Source: Rhytidiadelphus loreus (taxonomy: Eukaryota > Streptophyta > Bryopsida > Hypnales > Hylocomiaceae). Taken from it: 64,000 nt of DNA. The DNA is taken from contig OX344764.1 of NCBI GenBank assembly GCA_947034895.1, forward strand, positions 47,969,348 to 48,033,347, in the 5' to 3' direction. The notes under the pieces were generated by a model. It searched no databases. It was not told the DNA's origin and saw only the letters and a list, made by a program, of their open reading frames with translations. The translations under genes were made by a program, and so were the position numbers. This document shows positions 22,619-36,356 of the stretch, piece after piece (the first letter of the stretch is position 1; every line of letters starts with the position of its first letter).

Positions 22619-25600
22619 ACGACCCATCAATGTGGAACGGGATACCAAAAATTTCTTATTCAAAGGACACATTTTCTATCCAGAAAATTCTATAGAAGTA
22701 GCTGACATTTGCAAGAGACCACTGAAAGATAGAGAAAGAAGATCCAATGGAAATTCCAAACCTTATCTTGGTCAATTCATCAGCTTCATGAGTTGTAAGA
22801 CCATAGCTGCAGCCACTGAAGGCCAACATATCCTTTTCATACCGGAGGTGCAGAGCAATATAGGGTCCATTTGTCCTTATTTTCTCAACAAGTCTCTGGA
22901 AAGGAAAGAGAAGATTCAGAGAGAATATGCCAATGTCACGACAAAAATTCGAAAGGAAATGACGTGACCAGTGCTAGGGACTGCAAAATATCGCGAACTA
23001 TGTATTGGATAGGTAAACCAATAACAAATGCTAATGAAAAAACAAGGTTGACAAATTGATGATGGACTTTAAGACAAAAGCAGAATAGTACCTTTCCAAA
23101 TTCCTCAATGGCATGCGAAAATCGAAGAGCATCATAATGCACTCGACATCGCAACCTTTGAATGTCTTCAGGCAAGTCATTATTCGCCAAGCGTTGATCA
23201 GACTTTGAGGCACGTATGACCTGCACGAAATCAAAATTGCCACCAAACTCTTAAAAATTCCATGACCAATAAAACATTATTGAGTAGAACATACTCCAAA
23301 TCCTATACATAGAGGTATAGCGCACAAAACAGGGAAAAACAGCAACTAACCACAGGTCCACACGAAAAATGTTGAGAGAATTGTATGCTAGAAAACTAAA
23401 CAGAGGGTTAAAATAAACAAAAAAACGTCTGACACTAGAGTTCTTGTAGAAATCACCCTTCCATGTCCCTCATTTGGCCCCTCTTTCATTTCTAGTTTGT
23501 AATTGAATTTTTATTTGAATAATGTTCTTGTTGGCATGACTGCATGCACCGTAATCACATTGACATTCTTCTTCCTAAATTGAGGTTTTGACCCCACTTT
23601 TCACACTAAGCCGCAAGAGAGGAACCCAAATTTTTCTGCTACCATTTGAGAGGCAAAGAACTTTTTAACCCTCCCTTGAGGCAGGAATTGCAAGGGTGAT
23701 ACCAAAACCTCAATTTAGGAATAAGACAACTAAATGTAATTAGATTGCATGCAATCATGCCTTCTTGTCATTCCAAGAAGAATATAATTCCAATAAAAAT
23801 TTAAATGCAATCTAGATTAGGAATTGAAAATTGAAAGAGAGGCCAAATGAAGGGCACCATTTTGTGACCTCTACGATAACTCTAATCTAAAAGAAATTTC
23901 TGGCATCTTTAGAACTTACAAACGGGCCTACAAGGTAAGTTCAAGTTACCTTGTAATCTTTCCAGACAGGGGCAATGACTTCCTCATAGTATCTAACATG
24001 GGACCAGCTTTGAAACTGTTTCCCAGCTTTGGGTGCCGATAAATATTCTGGCGGAAGTGACTTCACCACATGAACGTCACCTTCTAAAGCCTCAATAAAA
24101 TGGTCCACATCAAATATGTCCGAAAAGTTGCTGCACAGTCAAGTGGAACATGCAAGTAAGCAGAGGGTCAAAATGAATGATATTACCCAGACATTGCCGG
24201 ACAACATAACTTTTATGAGGATTACATCAACCTACTGCCCTAAGTTCACTCAAACCATGACATCCTCAAACTAGAAAAGAATGTAGTACAACTTCAGCAA
24301 TATACCAAATTATCAAATGAGGCACCGACCTTCTAGGAAGCACGCCCACAGGATATCAACACTAAAAAGAGATAACTATAAATGACTAGTTCCAAGGGAT
24401 AATCGAAATTTCCATAGATTAGTTTTTAATAAGGCCTACTTGTGTAAGCGTGATGCATCACAATACGGAAGGAACCTATTTAATCACCGCAGCTGGATTT
24501 TTGTTTCAGTAACGTAAGTCGTGTCTAACCATGCTGAAAAAACCCTTACCTAGAATCCTGCCAAAATGATCGTTTATCAAGCTCTGGAACAACCAATGTA
24601 GCATTTAATATGCGTGCAACCGCCACCATATCACAAATCTGCCACAAGTAAAAGTAGTTTCACAAACCACTTGGCAGGTAATATTCAACCTCCTTACACA
24701 TGAAACTGGAAGATTTGTATAGACGGATATTCTTTTGAAACCATCATATAGGAGATAAAATTATAAAAACTGGAGATTCGAAGTTTTATGCAAATTGAGA
24801 ACCTAAGGATAGAAATCAAAGAAGATAAACAATCAAGTAGTTTCCTTTGATAGACAATACAACATAAAATCAACTACACATTGCACATGATCATGACAAC
24901 AAAAATGATTTTCCATGTGAAGCATACTTGATTTCCTTTAACATGCTGCAAATACAGGGGGAACAAACCATCTGAAGCCATATTGCCACAAATAATTCAT
25001 AATCAACGAAGAGTCTTATGCAGCAATACAATCAAACTGGCGGAGTTTAGGTTATGACGAAACCATACCCCAGCACGCATCTGATTCAGACCTCCATTAC
25101 TTTGCACCACAAGAAACCCTCTAGATTTAGCTGGACCTGCTTTCCAATTCAGAAATCCCATGGCAAAGTAATATAATGATCACGATTTGATTGAGTTAAG
25201 TCAAGTCTAGGTATTGAAGGAAAAACACGAACAAGGGAAATATAGAAAAAGTTCACTTAACAAAAAGTTTAGATCTATTATCAAGAACACAACCTGCTCA
25301 CAAAGCTACCAAACTGATGCTCTAAAGTCAACCGTATTTCAAGCCTAACACCTCTAAAATCAGGTAAAAGTCTTTTTTATACAGATGCTTTGATACAGGT
25401 GCAGGAAATAGAGTATTAAGAAAAGGAGTCTCCAGGCTTCCTATGGCTGGAATAAATAATTTGAACAATAAGATGAAAAATATACATAAAAAGATTCACC
25501 TGAGTAAGACTTGCTAGGCTCAACGCAAGGATGATATCCTCGGTTGGGAGGAGGCTTCCAAAGTTTCTTGAACTCCACCGACTGTATCACGGATATAAAA

Positions 25601-26848
25601 GGTCATCCTCACGACATATAAAGCTGGCAGATTAGGATAAAGCTAATTAAGAAACTAGCACTCGTTTGTCATTTATTCTCTTCAGACCTATCGCCAAAAA
25701 TTCTCTTCCAGTTTCCAATTGGGAAGAGGCTAAGTAAGTAGCAAAAAGAAAACAAACTGATAGACATATCAGATCTAAAAGGATCAATACCTACAAAGCA
25801 TGATAATAGGATTATCACACAAAATACTGCGATACCATGACAGGAAGACTTGTATGAAGAAAAGCAACATGAATCAGAACCCTTCGACTAGAGCAAAAGC
25901 CCATAGTCACTTCCACAGTATTCATAACACTGACAACTATCAAGGTCTGTGGTCACGCTTCACACTGGAGGTTGCGATGCGTCTCAAATACCCTTTAGTA
26001 TGTTCTCGACATAAACAATGAACAAGATCTCACCTCTACATCCGCACTTGGCAATTGGGATAACTGGAGGGGGACAGGCGCTTGCTGCACACTCAATTCA
26101 CTAGCTCTAGGTTGTACTCCATAATCACCCGGCTGAAATAGAAGGAAAGAGATACCGTCAAAAATGAAACTGAAGTGAGAGGTTAAAAGGGGTCAGGGTC
26201 TCCTCATTCTCTACAACCATTGTAAACGACAATACAACAATCGAGGTAATACCAGCTAAATTCACTGTCAGGTAATAAGAGCCACCAAGAGACTTATTTT
26301 GATCAAAAAACCCGTCATCCGTAATCGTTAATGAGGCCGTGCCAGGGAAAAAGAACTGCACTTTGAGAAGTGCAACGTGTCAAATTTTAAGGAATGAGAG
26401 TCTATCCTTCAACCGTATGAGGACGTCTTGCATTCTGCAAATCGAGCGAGCCCAATAATTCCTCGACAATGACTAAAAGCTCCTTAATTATGTCTACGCC
26501 TCCATTGAACATCATTTATAACACAAGGGACACAAATTTCACGGGAATAGAGGAACCACGAGAGAATTTAAAATCCAGATCTCCTCCGAAAGTGAACCTG
26601 GACGCCAAGCAAAATGATTGCAAGTAGTACGAAGGTAATCGGAGAAATACCTGAGAAATTATATAAGGCGAAACAGCCTCTCTTTGAGACCGCAAGATGG
26701 AAAGCACATCAGGATAGAAGAATGTCGAAAATAACGCTCCTAGTCCAACACTAAGATACCCCAGCATCCATAAGAATCGAACAATACTAGCTCCAGATCG
26801 ACCTCTTTGCCGTCGTGTCTGACCTGAAGTTATTCCCTGTCGGTGCAT
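20768..26848 (-). CDS. O-fucosyltransferase family protein, 12 coding exons
   Basis: Coding exons: 26848-26651, 26132-26034, 25581-25500, 25136-25069, 24638-24550, 24130-23950, 23220-23092, 22895-22762, 22429-22216, 21980-21796, 21637-21542 and 20990-20768. All are GT-AG and in phase, giving 565 aa. The protein is a predicted type II Golgi membrane protein: a short basic cytosolic tail, then one membrane segment ([16 protein letters not shown]). The luminal domain has the plant family signatures [45 protein letters not shown] and [19 protein letters not shown]. It should transfer a sugar from a nucleotide donor to protein or cell-wall glycan; the acceptor cannot be told from sequence. A 3' acceptor site lies 11 nt before the ATG, implying an intron in the 5' leader. 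The gene appears intact. Confidence 0.92.
22511..22616. repeat. (CA)n-(TA)n microsatellite
   Basis: A short CA run followed by about 38 TA repeats, within the O-fucosyltransferase intron 22,430-22,761. A length polymorphism is expected. Confidence 0.95.
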
Positions 26849-29800
26849 AATGCTCCTCCCTGAAAGCGACCCAAAGTTTATTAGCTTACTCATGCTTATA
26901 ATCATTGCCTCATGAAACCATGGACCCTCACTCCGCAGCACCAGTAAAACCCCAGAAACTACTACTTTTATTGGCGTACCAACACTAACCAATTGTGACA
27001 GCCCAACGCAGCATGACTACTGGCCACAGTAGCGTCCATCCAACATAATGTGCATCATTAGTTGAAAGGTCAGTAATTTTCTGAAATAACTCATGATTCA
27101 ACAGTTACTCGTTTAAATGTACATTGTGATTTATTGTTTCAACGTCCAGAAATATAGTTCATTTCCTCAACACACAGGAAACGGCTAAGAAGCAGAATTG
27201 ATTACATATGTTCTTGAGAAGTAAGCTCATGAATATCAAACCAGCGTCTTTCAGAGAACCCTCTCACGTCCAAAAACATTTGTTGCATCTCCAAAACCTG
27301 CTTAAAGGTCCTGGTGTTTGAGAAACAGGAGTTTCAGGTGAGGATCGATCGTCGGCAAGAAGCACCGTTTGGTTGTACACACATACACGACTTCGAATCA
27401 GTCTCACTAAAACTAAGCTTGTCGTAAATTATGTCCGTCAACCATAAGCCCTACTGACTAAGCCAAATATGCTCCAAAAATAAGGAGCTCAGACTCCATT
27501 ATGAAACCTTAGTCATTTCCAGGCACTTAAAACCCACCACAAGGCCCAGGATGTATGTCCTTGTTCAAACACCACGTACCTTTTTAATACGGAGAGCAAC
27601 TGATAAAAACTCCTTGCCGCGGGCAAGCTTGACAAGTCATAAAGAGGCCGCTCCACATTCAAAAGGATGACACAACAGTCTAACAATTAAAGTTCTCTTG
27701 TTGTGTAGCACATAATGTAGCCGAGGAAGGAGAGCATTCTGGACAGCACAATGCTCTGTCTGAACCGTAGTAACAGTTGCAAACTTTCATAAGTGGCCAG
27801 TGCAACTAGTTCAGTTGATCCTACATTATTGATATTATCTCCAACTCCGCAGTTATACCACAATCTTCTCTAGTTTTTAGTCTCATGTAGTTGCTCCCTG
27901 AAACATCACGAATGTAAACTGAGGTCAAAGTTCTCTCCTCAGCCTTTCCATCCATTACCATAATGACAAAAAAGAAAACCAGAACAATAATTTACAGAAA
28001 ATCAAAACTAGTCGCACCGAGCTCTAAACAAAGGCTGCTCAGGACAATTTTTAGCCCAACCATTTCAAATTTGATACTCTTCAACCTAAACAACAGCCTC
28101 TGTCAGAACAGGATCATCCTCTCTATACATTAAGTGAACCTCGTAGGATCAAACCTAAGCATCGATACTAATAAAAAAGCATTCACATTTTATAATAGTA
28201 GAATCCCCTACTCTAATTCCTCCCGCCTGTCGAAAGCAACGCAAATCAAAATGTCCCAAACCCTATACCTCTCTGTAAGACGAATTTGCTTCCAAAAATG
28301 ATACGCCTCAGTCTAGAAGCTCAGACAACCCGAATGGCAGATACACAGAGGCTCTAAACTCTTCAAAGCTTACCACAAAATAAGCTATAGCATAACTCTT
28401 CCGAAAAATTCCTTCCAACCTAAACAGGTAAAAATACTCTACATCTCGTCTTCTAAAAACATCGCGAGATCACAGCCATAATGCCGCCCCAACAGTGAAC
28501 AGTCCAGTATCTGCATCCAAGCTCCTCATTCCCAACCTCGACACCTCCAAAAGTGATTCTAAACTCCGCACCCCGAAATGCCTCGTAATTATATTTACCA
28601 ACACTAAACCTCAGAGTTGCGAAAACGACTTATGTGACGTCAAATCTATCGCACACGACGAGCTCTAAAACGAATCAAGAGTAAACTCTCCAGAGTGGAC
28701 GTCCAATCCCTATTACTCTCAGTCGGAAGAATTTGATTCCACGGAGGATGTGCCTTCAGTAGAGGAGTTCACGGACAACGTGCAGATACAGAGGCTCCGA
28801 GCTTTCTCACGGCTTACCGCAAAATGAGCTAGAGCATCACTCTACCCGAAACTTCTTCCAACTCAAAGAGACAAAATGGTCTCATAGCTCGTCTAGAAAC
28901 GTCGCGAGATCACACAGTCACACTGCCGGCCCTGCAATGACCAATCTCTCCATCTGAGCTCCTCATTCCCAATCTCCAAAAGCGACATAAACTCTGCCCA
29001 ACGAAATGATCTCTCCACACTTGTTTTCAGCAACACTAACCCTCCAACCTCGGACACCACAAACGGCTTTGAATCACGTCAGAGCGATCGCAAACAACGA
29101 GCTCTAAACCGAATCCAGAGTAAACTCCACGATCGGCGTCAGTTCCTAACTAAATGATCCAAGCTCAAAATTATACATCCAATCCGAGCTGAACGCTTCG
29201 TCGACAACCTCGCTAAGAGCGGACAGCAGGTGAGGCGAAAACCGAGGGGCAGGGAGGGAAGTAACGACGTGAAACACGCAACGCAAAAAGCACCTCCAAT
29301 TCAAAAATCACTACCGAAAAAAACGAAAAAAACGAAAAACTGGCAGCAACAAGCAGCTGAAGCTCTTGAAACATTCACCTAGACGATGCTCTCCACGGCC
29401 ATCGCTACGGAACCTGTCGATGAATTCCTTCGACGCGCCATAGCAGCACCATGACAAGTGAGCTCGTCGTTGTCGAAGCCGAGGCCGCTTGCCGCAATAA
29501 AGTGGATCTGCCAGTACATCTGCGTGCAGATCTGTCGATGGATGGGACGAATATGCGAAAAGAGATGGATCTCGGAGTGTCGCCCGGATCATGGAAATTC
29601 GGGCGATACAAAGGCTCCCTCCCGCTCACTACTTGATTTTAGGGTTGCGTCCAGGCTTCCGCTGTGGGGAAGACGACGACGGACTCTGATTGCTTCATTC
29701 GTCATCTGGATGGATTGTGGTGGATGAATAAATCTCGCCACCTCAGTCCTTTGTGTTGTGTTGTACGGGGTTCGTAAAAGCAAATGGCCGGGGTGAGTTG
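26849..29800 (-). promoter_or_regulatory. leader/promoter region of the O-fucosyltransferase gene with internal duplication
   Basis: The acceptor at about 26,860 shows that the transcript begins further upstream, so this stretch holds at least one leader intron and the promoter. Sequence near 29,300-29,700 is richer in GC than its surroundings, which would suit a first untranslated exon. I cannot place the transcription start. Confidence 0.35.
28260..29135. repeat. diverged tandem duplication, offset about 439 bp
   Basis: Matching landmarks recur 439 bp apart: CGAGATCACA at 28,465 and 28,904, and GAGCTCTAAA at 28,660 and 29,099. The copies are roughly 28,260-28,690 and 28,708-29,135. They are diverged but alignable by eye. 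Confidence 0.75.
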
Positions 29801-30559
29801 AAGGCTTCAGTTGTTCCCATCTGCTGGACCAACGACCAAAGAACAAGGAACTTAACTTATTGGCTGTGGACCGAACCGGAGGACCACTCCCATTGCATTG
29901 ACGAAAGCTGCATGTGAAGAAGATAAGAAGATTGAGTAACTGTAAAAATTTTAAAAATTAAAAGACGGTTGAGGAAGGTAATTGCACCCAATCGTAACCC
30001 TTTTCCAAATTCAGCTCCTTGTTTGAAATTTATTTATTTTTAGAATTTTGCAACTAGAGGAAGAAGGCATATAATTTCCCAAGATACCCAAGGGAGTCTT
30101 CAATTTAAGGGGTTAGTGGAAATACCCATTTTTAGCACCTTGAATTTTTTATTATTATTTGTACAATGTCCAAAAGATGCATAAAAAGAGAATCTAGAAC
30201 ACTCTTTAAGACCCCACAAAAAATTAAGCAATTTAATGATAGGAACATTGTTAAGTTGTTTATCTAAATGCACTTAGGCATGGTCACATTAGGGCATTAT
30301 TCAAAAAACAAACTACTACTACACATATAGGCCCATTGTTGCATACTTACTTGTTTTATTTATTTTGGATAGTGCAAAAAGTGATATAGATGTTCAATAG
30401 AGTGTGGAAAATATCTTCATCCATAGGTGTGTATTCATCCCCCCCACAGTGATATCACCTTGAATTTTATAGCAATGTAGCAATTTCATCCTCAAAGAAT
30501 TACAAATCTATATTTTAATATTTTTCAAAAAAATTGTATAGCTTTTTAGCAAGAAACTA

Positions 30560-30804
30560 CACTAAAAATGATATTCAGTGTTAGCAACACTATTTACGAA
30601 CCTTGACACTAAATATCATTAACCCTACTAAAGTAAGTAACATTAAATCTAATTTCTAACACTAAATGTACTCTTTGGTAAATCTAAATGTACTCTATGG
30701 TATGCATTGAAGTCTAATATTACACAAAGTTCAGATTCAGTGTTGTGTGGAGTAGGGTGGTAAGTACACCAAATGTAACCCAACACTAAATATCATTTTT
30801 AGTG
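30560..30804. mobile_element. 245-bp MITE with CACTA termini
   Basis: The left end CACTAAAAATGATATTCAGTGTT and right end AACACTAAATATCATTTTTAGTG are inverted repeats of about 23 bp with one or two mismatches. The interior has no coding capacity. CTA precedes and TAG follows, so either a TA duplication or a decayed 3-bp duplication is possible. Confidence 0.75.
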
Positions 30805-31016
30805 TAGTATAAGCCCAAATGATTGTCTCCTAGTGGACTCACTAAAGCTTAAGGTGTTGAATCCATTCTAGGCAAAATGTATGTTTTATTCCATTTGAAT
30901 GGTTGAAATATAAATTATTTTTTTCTACATATACATAAGTGCAAGCCACCGACATTAGCAAATGAGCCTAGAAATGCAAGCCTACAAGCCTTGAGTCTAG
31001 GTATAAGTAGGTCCCT

Positions 31017-31170
31017 TACAACCATTGAAGGTACCTATAATATATGTATTTATAATATAGATATCATATAACCATAGAAAGTGCCTATAATATAGGCACC
31101 TATAACCATGGAAAGTATCCTATAACATAGATACCTACAATATAGGCACCCTATATTACAAAAGGTGTAG
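31017..31170. repeat. degenerate minisatellite of CCTATAATATAG units
   Basis: Repeated phrases of the type ACCTATAATATAG and ACCATRGAAAGT alternate over about 150 bp, with some inverted copies (TATAGGCACCTATA). Confidence 0.6.
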
Positions 31171-31559
31171 TTAACATAGGTGCCTAGGCTTCTAATCTAA
31201 TGGACTTGAGATCCTTATCCATGCTAGCACCCTTGAAATGTAAATGATAGAGATAACAATTAATATTATATTTTTCCAATAAATTATGAATTTTTTATAA
31301 AAAAATTTGAAGTGCCATGTCCAAATATCACTAATAAAAGAGTCACTTGAACCTCCAAACTCAATAAAAATGCACCCATAACAGTCATGTAACTCACTTA
31401 AAATGGCCAACGTAGCTTCCAATCCTCTAAAGGACTACATACGGGTCCGTACGTCAAAGAGTTCTTCCCAAGGATCACAGGAGCTTATCCAAACTACAAA
31501 TGAAGACGTCGGAGCTTGACATACGGAAGAACAACTTCCAAAAGTGTTGCAAGCTCAAA

Positions 31560-31850
31560 TGCATTAGAAGAGATTTCAGGATTTTGAGGGCCGTTTCAGC
31601 GCCGTTCCCGGCGTTGTTCCCCCGGCACTGAAAGAACGCCGCTGTCAGATCTTTTTGTTTTGAAAAAAAAAAAAAAAAAAAAAAAATTTAAGTCCTTAAA
31701 ATGAGAAACAAAGTTTTTTTTTATTTTTTTTATTTTTTTTTATTTTTTATTTTTCGAAAAAAATGACCTAGCCGTCTCTCGGCCAGGTCAGCACAGGCGG
31801 GGAACAACGGATTTCGGCAATTCTCAAGGGGGTTTCGAGTTGGGAACTCG
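31560..31850. repeat. dispersed repeat copy with A- and T-tracts
   Basis: It shares the phrase CTTAAAATGAGAAACAAAGTT with 38,690-38,712 and the overall layout (GTTCCC..., poly-A, CTTAAAATGA) with 38,565-38,840 and 53,520-53,740. Family unknown. Confidence 0.45.
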
Positions 31851-33400
31851 TAGCCCTCCCCAAGAGCCAAAACACATGTAATGCTACCAGACGTTTCCCT
31901 AGGAGGATACAAGAACGAAAGTTCTTCACTTGCACATTCAAGACAAGGAGGGAGATGGCCTAGCCAAGGAGTACATATATGAGATTTTTCCATGGCCTAC
32001 TGCACAAAATGGAAGGCTTTTAAATGGCTCCTATATAATAGAGATTAAATATTTGAAATACCAAGATCTCAAACTAATTCAATGAAATGAATTAGAAGTT
32101 TGTTACATGTAGAGTAAACCTTTCTGGGATAGCCTTTTATCGAAGTTCTAAGTGTAAATTGAATGTTCCAAGTCTATTGGACTAAAAGAGAATAAGAAAA
32201 GAAAATATATATTAACGTCAAATTAAACTTAGATTAGCTTGAAACAATGTGTTTATGGAAGTAAGAGGACATAAAGGTTCATGAAGAAGCTTGTCTTCTT
32301 CACACAACATTATTAGAAGCTAGTGTCACTTATGTGCAAGTTCTTATGTGATAATTCTATGTATAAACTTTGTGTTCTTGTAGCTATGTCTTCCTTATTT
32401 GGTTGTAGTTTTTTGTCTTTGAATTCTTGTGTTTGAGTTTATTTGATGCATGTGTGAGAAGGAGATGGCTTAAGCCAATATCGATGTGATTTAGTCAAGT
32501 TGAACCTTAAGGAATTTATGTCTATAGACCTATTGTACTGAACATTGGCACTTGAAAATTAACTTATCAAAATTGTGAAGATATTATGTAGTTAACAATT
32601 GTCAAATAACCATGGAAATCATGGATATGTACAAGAGAGATTAAATGCAGTTAAGTAAACAAAACATGTGAGGAATTTCTAATTATTTTAGGCTTGGAGT
32701 TTGTATATAATCTTATTCACCATTTTTGTTTTGTTTCATGTACAAATAAAGGTTATCACTAGAATATTGCACAATTGTAATAAATGAATTTTGTCTTATA
32801 TGAGTGATGTGAGAAAAGTGAAAGTTAAGTATATCAAATTAGAAACACATGCATGTATGGAATAGCAAGAGTGATGGACAACATAGTATAAATCTATTTG
32901 ACAAGTAGTGTCCATTAATAATACGGCATAGAGTAATTCTTTGGAGTCCATTATTAATAGAGTAATTCTTGGAGTTTTATTGTGAAAAAAAATGGTTTCA
33001 ACTACAACCTCCGTAACATTGCATAACAGTGAAGACTCTTCTTCCCTGGATCCTAGAGGGAAAGGGAATAATTCCTACCTAGGATATCAAAGACTTTAAA
33101 GTTCAAATCTACAATAGAGTTGCAATGTCCTTTAAAAGGTTAAAAGAGTTGCATGCACCTCCACATGGTGAAGCAATGAGTGGCGAGGTAACTTTGGGGG
33201 GCATGATAATGCAACCAAATCTAGTTGTTAAAACAACCTAATTTTGCTACTTTGTGTTATATTATGTGTAAGTTATTAGATAGTTTTGCATCTGTTTCTT
33301 CCATTAAAGCAACTACACCTAATTTCAACCCCTTTCTAAAACCAACCTCTACATATTCTTGTCTAAAACGTACTCCCACTATATATATGAGAGTCTAGGG

Positions 33401-35039
33401 TCAATTTTAGAAACACCAATTTTCAACACTTTGAATATTCATAGTTTGTTCATATGATGTCCAAAATATGCATTTGAAGAGAATCTAGAATTTGCTTTTG
33501 ACTACCCACAAGACCCCACCCAAAGTTTTCCAATGTAATAATGGGAACCATGCTCAATTACTTATTGGGTTGATTTTAAGTGTTGTTAGTTCTAGGGTTC
33601 CTTTTTTTTCATTTTCTAAGAAGTGCCAAAGTGGCAATATAAAATGCTATAGTGGTGCTCTAAATTTCAACATTCATCCACATATTGGATTAAAAAAATA
33701 TCAAATTAGCACATATCACATGTCTATAATTTGGCACATATCACATGTCTACAATAGTTCATGTGATATGTGACATCTTGGATGAACTCGCAATTTGTGT
33801 TTTTTGGCGATTTCATCCATTTTTTCTGGGCATTTGCTGCCATTTTTTTTAGCCAGATTATTCTTTTTGGTGCAATCTGGCACCTGAAAGCCAAGAATAA
33901 AAAAGCCCTGGTTAGTTCCCTTATCTTATCATTCTGTCTCCTCCGTCCCCATTGTCTCTAAATTAAGTGTGCTGCACAAAGAAGTACGAATAACTTAACT
34001 TATTTGGTGATTCTCCCTGGAACTGAAGGTGGAAATCGTTGGCGTGTCCAGTGCAAAAGTAATAAATATTAAATTAAGGGATGATGACCCGACCCCCAGG
34101 CAGGCAGGCCCCAGGCAGGGCCCAGGGTGAGTGGGACCCAAATTCAGTTCAGTGGGTGAAAGGCTACTTTCCATGAAGTGATGAACTCAGTCTCTACTTC
34201 AGTTAACTTACTGATGATGATTGTATGGGGGTGCCCCATGGCCCCATTCAGTTGCCCCATTTGTTGCCCCATTGCATGACAAGTGTTTTTGAGTTTGTGT
34301 GTAAGTTAAAAAAGGGGATCTTCAGTGAGGGTCCCTTTCCACAATAATGGCAGAAAAAAAAGACGGAAACCCCGGACGGACCCAGCAGCAGCTGCAGCAG
34401 TTGGAAGGATGGATGGATGGATGGATGTCATCTTCCTTCCGTTCCCATCACTAAAGTACTACAGTACTGTAGTGTGGGTGCCCTGTTCCATTGCCACAAC
34501 CAAAGTAAAAATGAAAATGAAAATAATTTCCTAATTTTCTAATTAATAAAAACTTCAAACTTCTTCTGTGAAACACCATGAAGCGAAGCCTGTGCACCCC
34601 CTCCGGCAAAAAAACAGCCTAATGGCAACTTAAGAAGAGAAGTCAGTTCCATGGACACCAATCCCTTCCCTTAGGTGGGCAAAAGAGGTGTGGAAATCAT
34701 GGTGTGATGGGGTTTTAAGAAAAAAGTCACTGTGCTGGGGCATGGGACAAAGTTCCAAGAAGTGCCTTGCTGGCAAAATGGATTGGAGGGTAGTTCTAAC
34801 TTATTTACAATTTTTTTTTTTAAATGACCATGATGGTTTCGAGAATATTTTTATCTACCATGGATTGAACAGCCAGGCACACTCACCCCTCTCTTATTCT
34901 CTTAGGGCCTCCTTACATGTATTGATCATCAAGGGAACTTCCATAGTGGGGGGTATAGGAAAAAATAGTCATTGCACTTTCATGTGGACCCCGTGGGTGG
35001 GGAGGGATACAATAGGAAATTTACACGTAATAGATTCTC
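33401..35039. other. non-coding interval
   Basis: No gene recognised. 33,590-33,960 is one arm of a diverged inverted repeat with 40,960-41,260. 33,415-33,560 resembles 30,128-30,290 (shared GAGAATCTAGAA and GACCCCAC). A short (GGAT)n run lies at 34,407-34,427. Confidence 0.45.
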
Positions 35040-35968
35040 TTAACCCCTAAAATACCAAGGCATTTTCTGGCTCCGAAACCACTGAAAACTGCCATTTCTG
35101 CTGCAATCACCCAAGAAACCAAAAAAAACATTTGTTTTAGGATCTAACCATAGGATCTTGTAATTAACTTGTCTTGTATCATGTGGTAAAAATTTCATGA
35201 AGTTTGACCATACGGATTAGAAGATATATTAGCATTTGAAGTTGGAAAAAAAAGTTTTTTGAATGCTGGCCTGCAATTTCAGATGACTTTGACTGCCATT
35301 TGTGGATTTTTTTTTGCACTACACACCGTAAAGTTAAATTTTTTTATGTTGAGTATTTGAGTTGAGAGTTGTGGATAAAAATTTCAGAATGTCAAAACTT
35401 GATTTTCACATATAAATAAATTGTTAAGTAGAAGTAGGTCCAAAATGGAACAAAACTCTAAATTGTTAATAGCTCTAAGATGGAATTGAAATATCATAAT
35501 CCCAACAGTGAGACTATTCTTGCAAGCAAACTTTACTCTACCAAAAAAAATTGAAAAAAACTAAAAATTACATTCAGAAATGAATTCTAAAAGGGTCTTT
35601 TTCTGAAGATGAGTAGATTGCCCGAAAAATGAGATTGTCCATAACTTTCTCATTATTAGTCCAAATAGAATGAATCAAAGCTTCAAATGTAGACAAAAAC
35701 ATAATCTTTCAAAAAAAAATTAAAAATTAAGAAAAATATTTTTTTGGTGATTTTTTTATTTCTACCTGGCGAATTGCTTTTTAAACTTTGGGCGACATAA
35801 CTTTTGCTCCCAGGCACCAATTGGAAAAAAAATTATATTTTTAGAAAGTTGATCTGATTTCCTATCTTCAAAAAAAGTTTGAAAAAATCAAGTCAAAATT
35901 TGAGGTCACATGAGCCTGCCCGAAATCCCAAGTGTCCCCCGAGGGGACTTTGGTACTTTAGGGGTTAA
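35040..35968 (+). mobile_element. TTAA-bounded element, copy B (929 bp)
   Basis: It starts TTAA-CCCCTAAAATACC and ends GGTACTTTAGGGG-TTAA. Its left part matches the reverse complement of the right end of 44,815-45,964 over some 250 bp, including GACTTTGACTGCC and a GACCATACGGATT motif. Non-coding. Confidence 0.75.
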
Positions 35969-36356
35969 GATTGATTAGTCTCCACCAATGTGGTTGTTGA
36001 CCGATATCGGTGAAACTTCTACTCCTCCTTTCCCGCTTGCCTACCCCGGCCAGGCCATTAGTGGAGCCACTTTTGTTTTCTTGCTTGAATTAGTGGTAAA
36101 CTTGACCACTGGACTCACATGTAAGCTGATCCTTAGTACCGAGTACATTGCTAGACATAAAAATGTTCATTTAAATTCCATATTAGCCAAATACTAAATT
36201 AAGCGCGGAAAGTTCTTTAACTGTAGAAGGATGGGTTGGTCACCATAGAAATTAACCTTTGAAGGGATAATGTATGAACCATTTGCTTGAAAAAGAAAAA
36301 GAGTTCTCAATTGCTTCAACAAGAAGCTTAAATTAAACCTTACTAAGTTACTAATT

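Larger units (their letters stand above)
29801..33400. other. gene-poor AT-rich interval with repeats
   Basis: No gene recognised. It contains the CACTA-ended MITE (30,560-30,804), a degenerate minisatellite (31,017-31,170) and a dispersed repeat copy with long A and T runs (31,560-31,850). Confidence 0.5.

Noticed and set aside
26158..26361. 67-codon minus-strand frame between the first two coding exons of the O-fucosyltransferase gene
   Set aside because: Coding exons 26,848-26,651 and 26,132-26,034 join in phase without it, and it has no family motif, so it is intronic.
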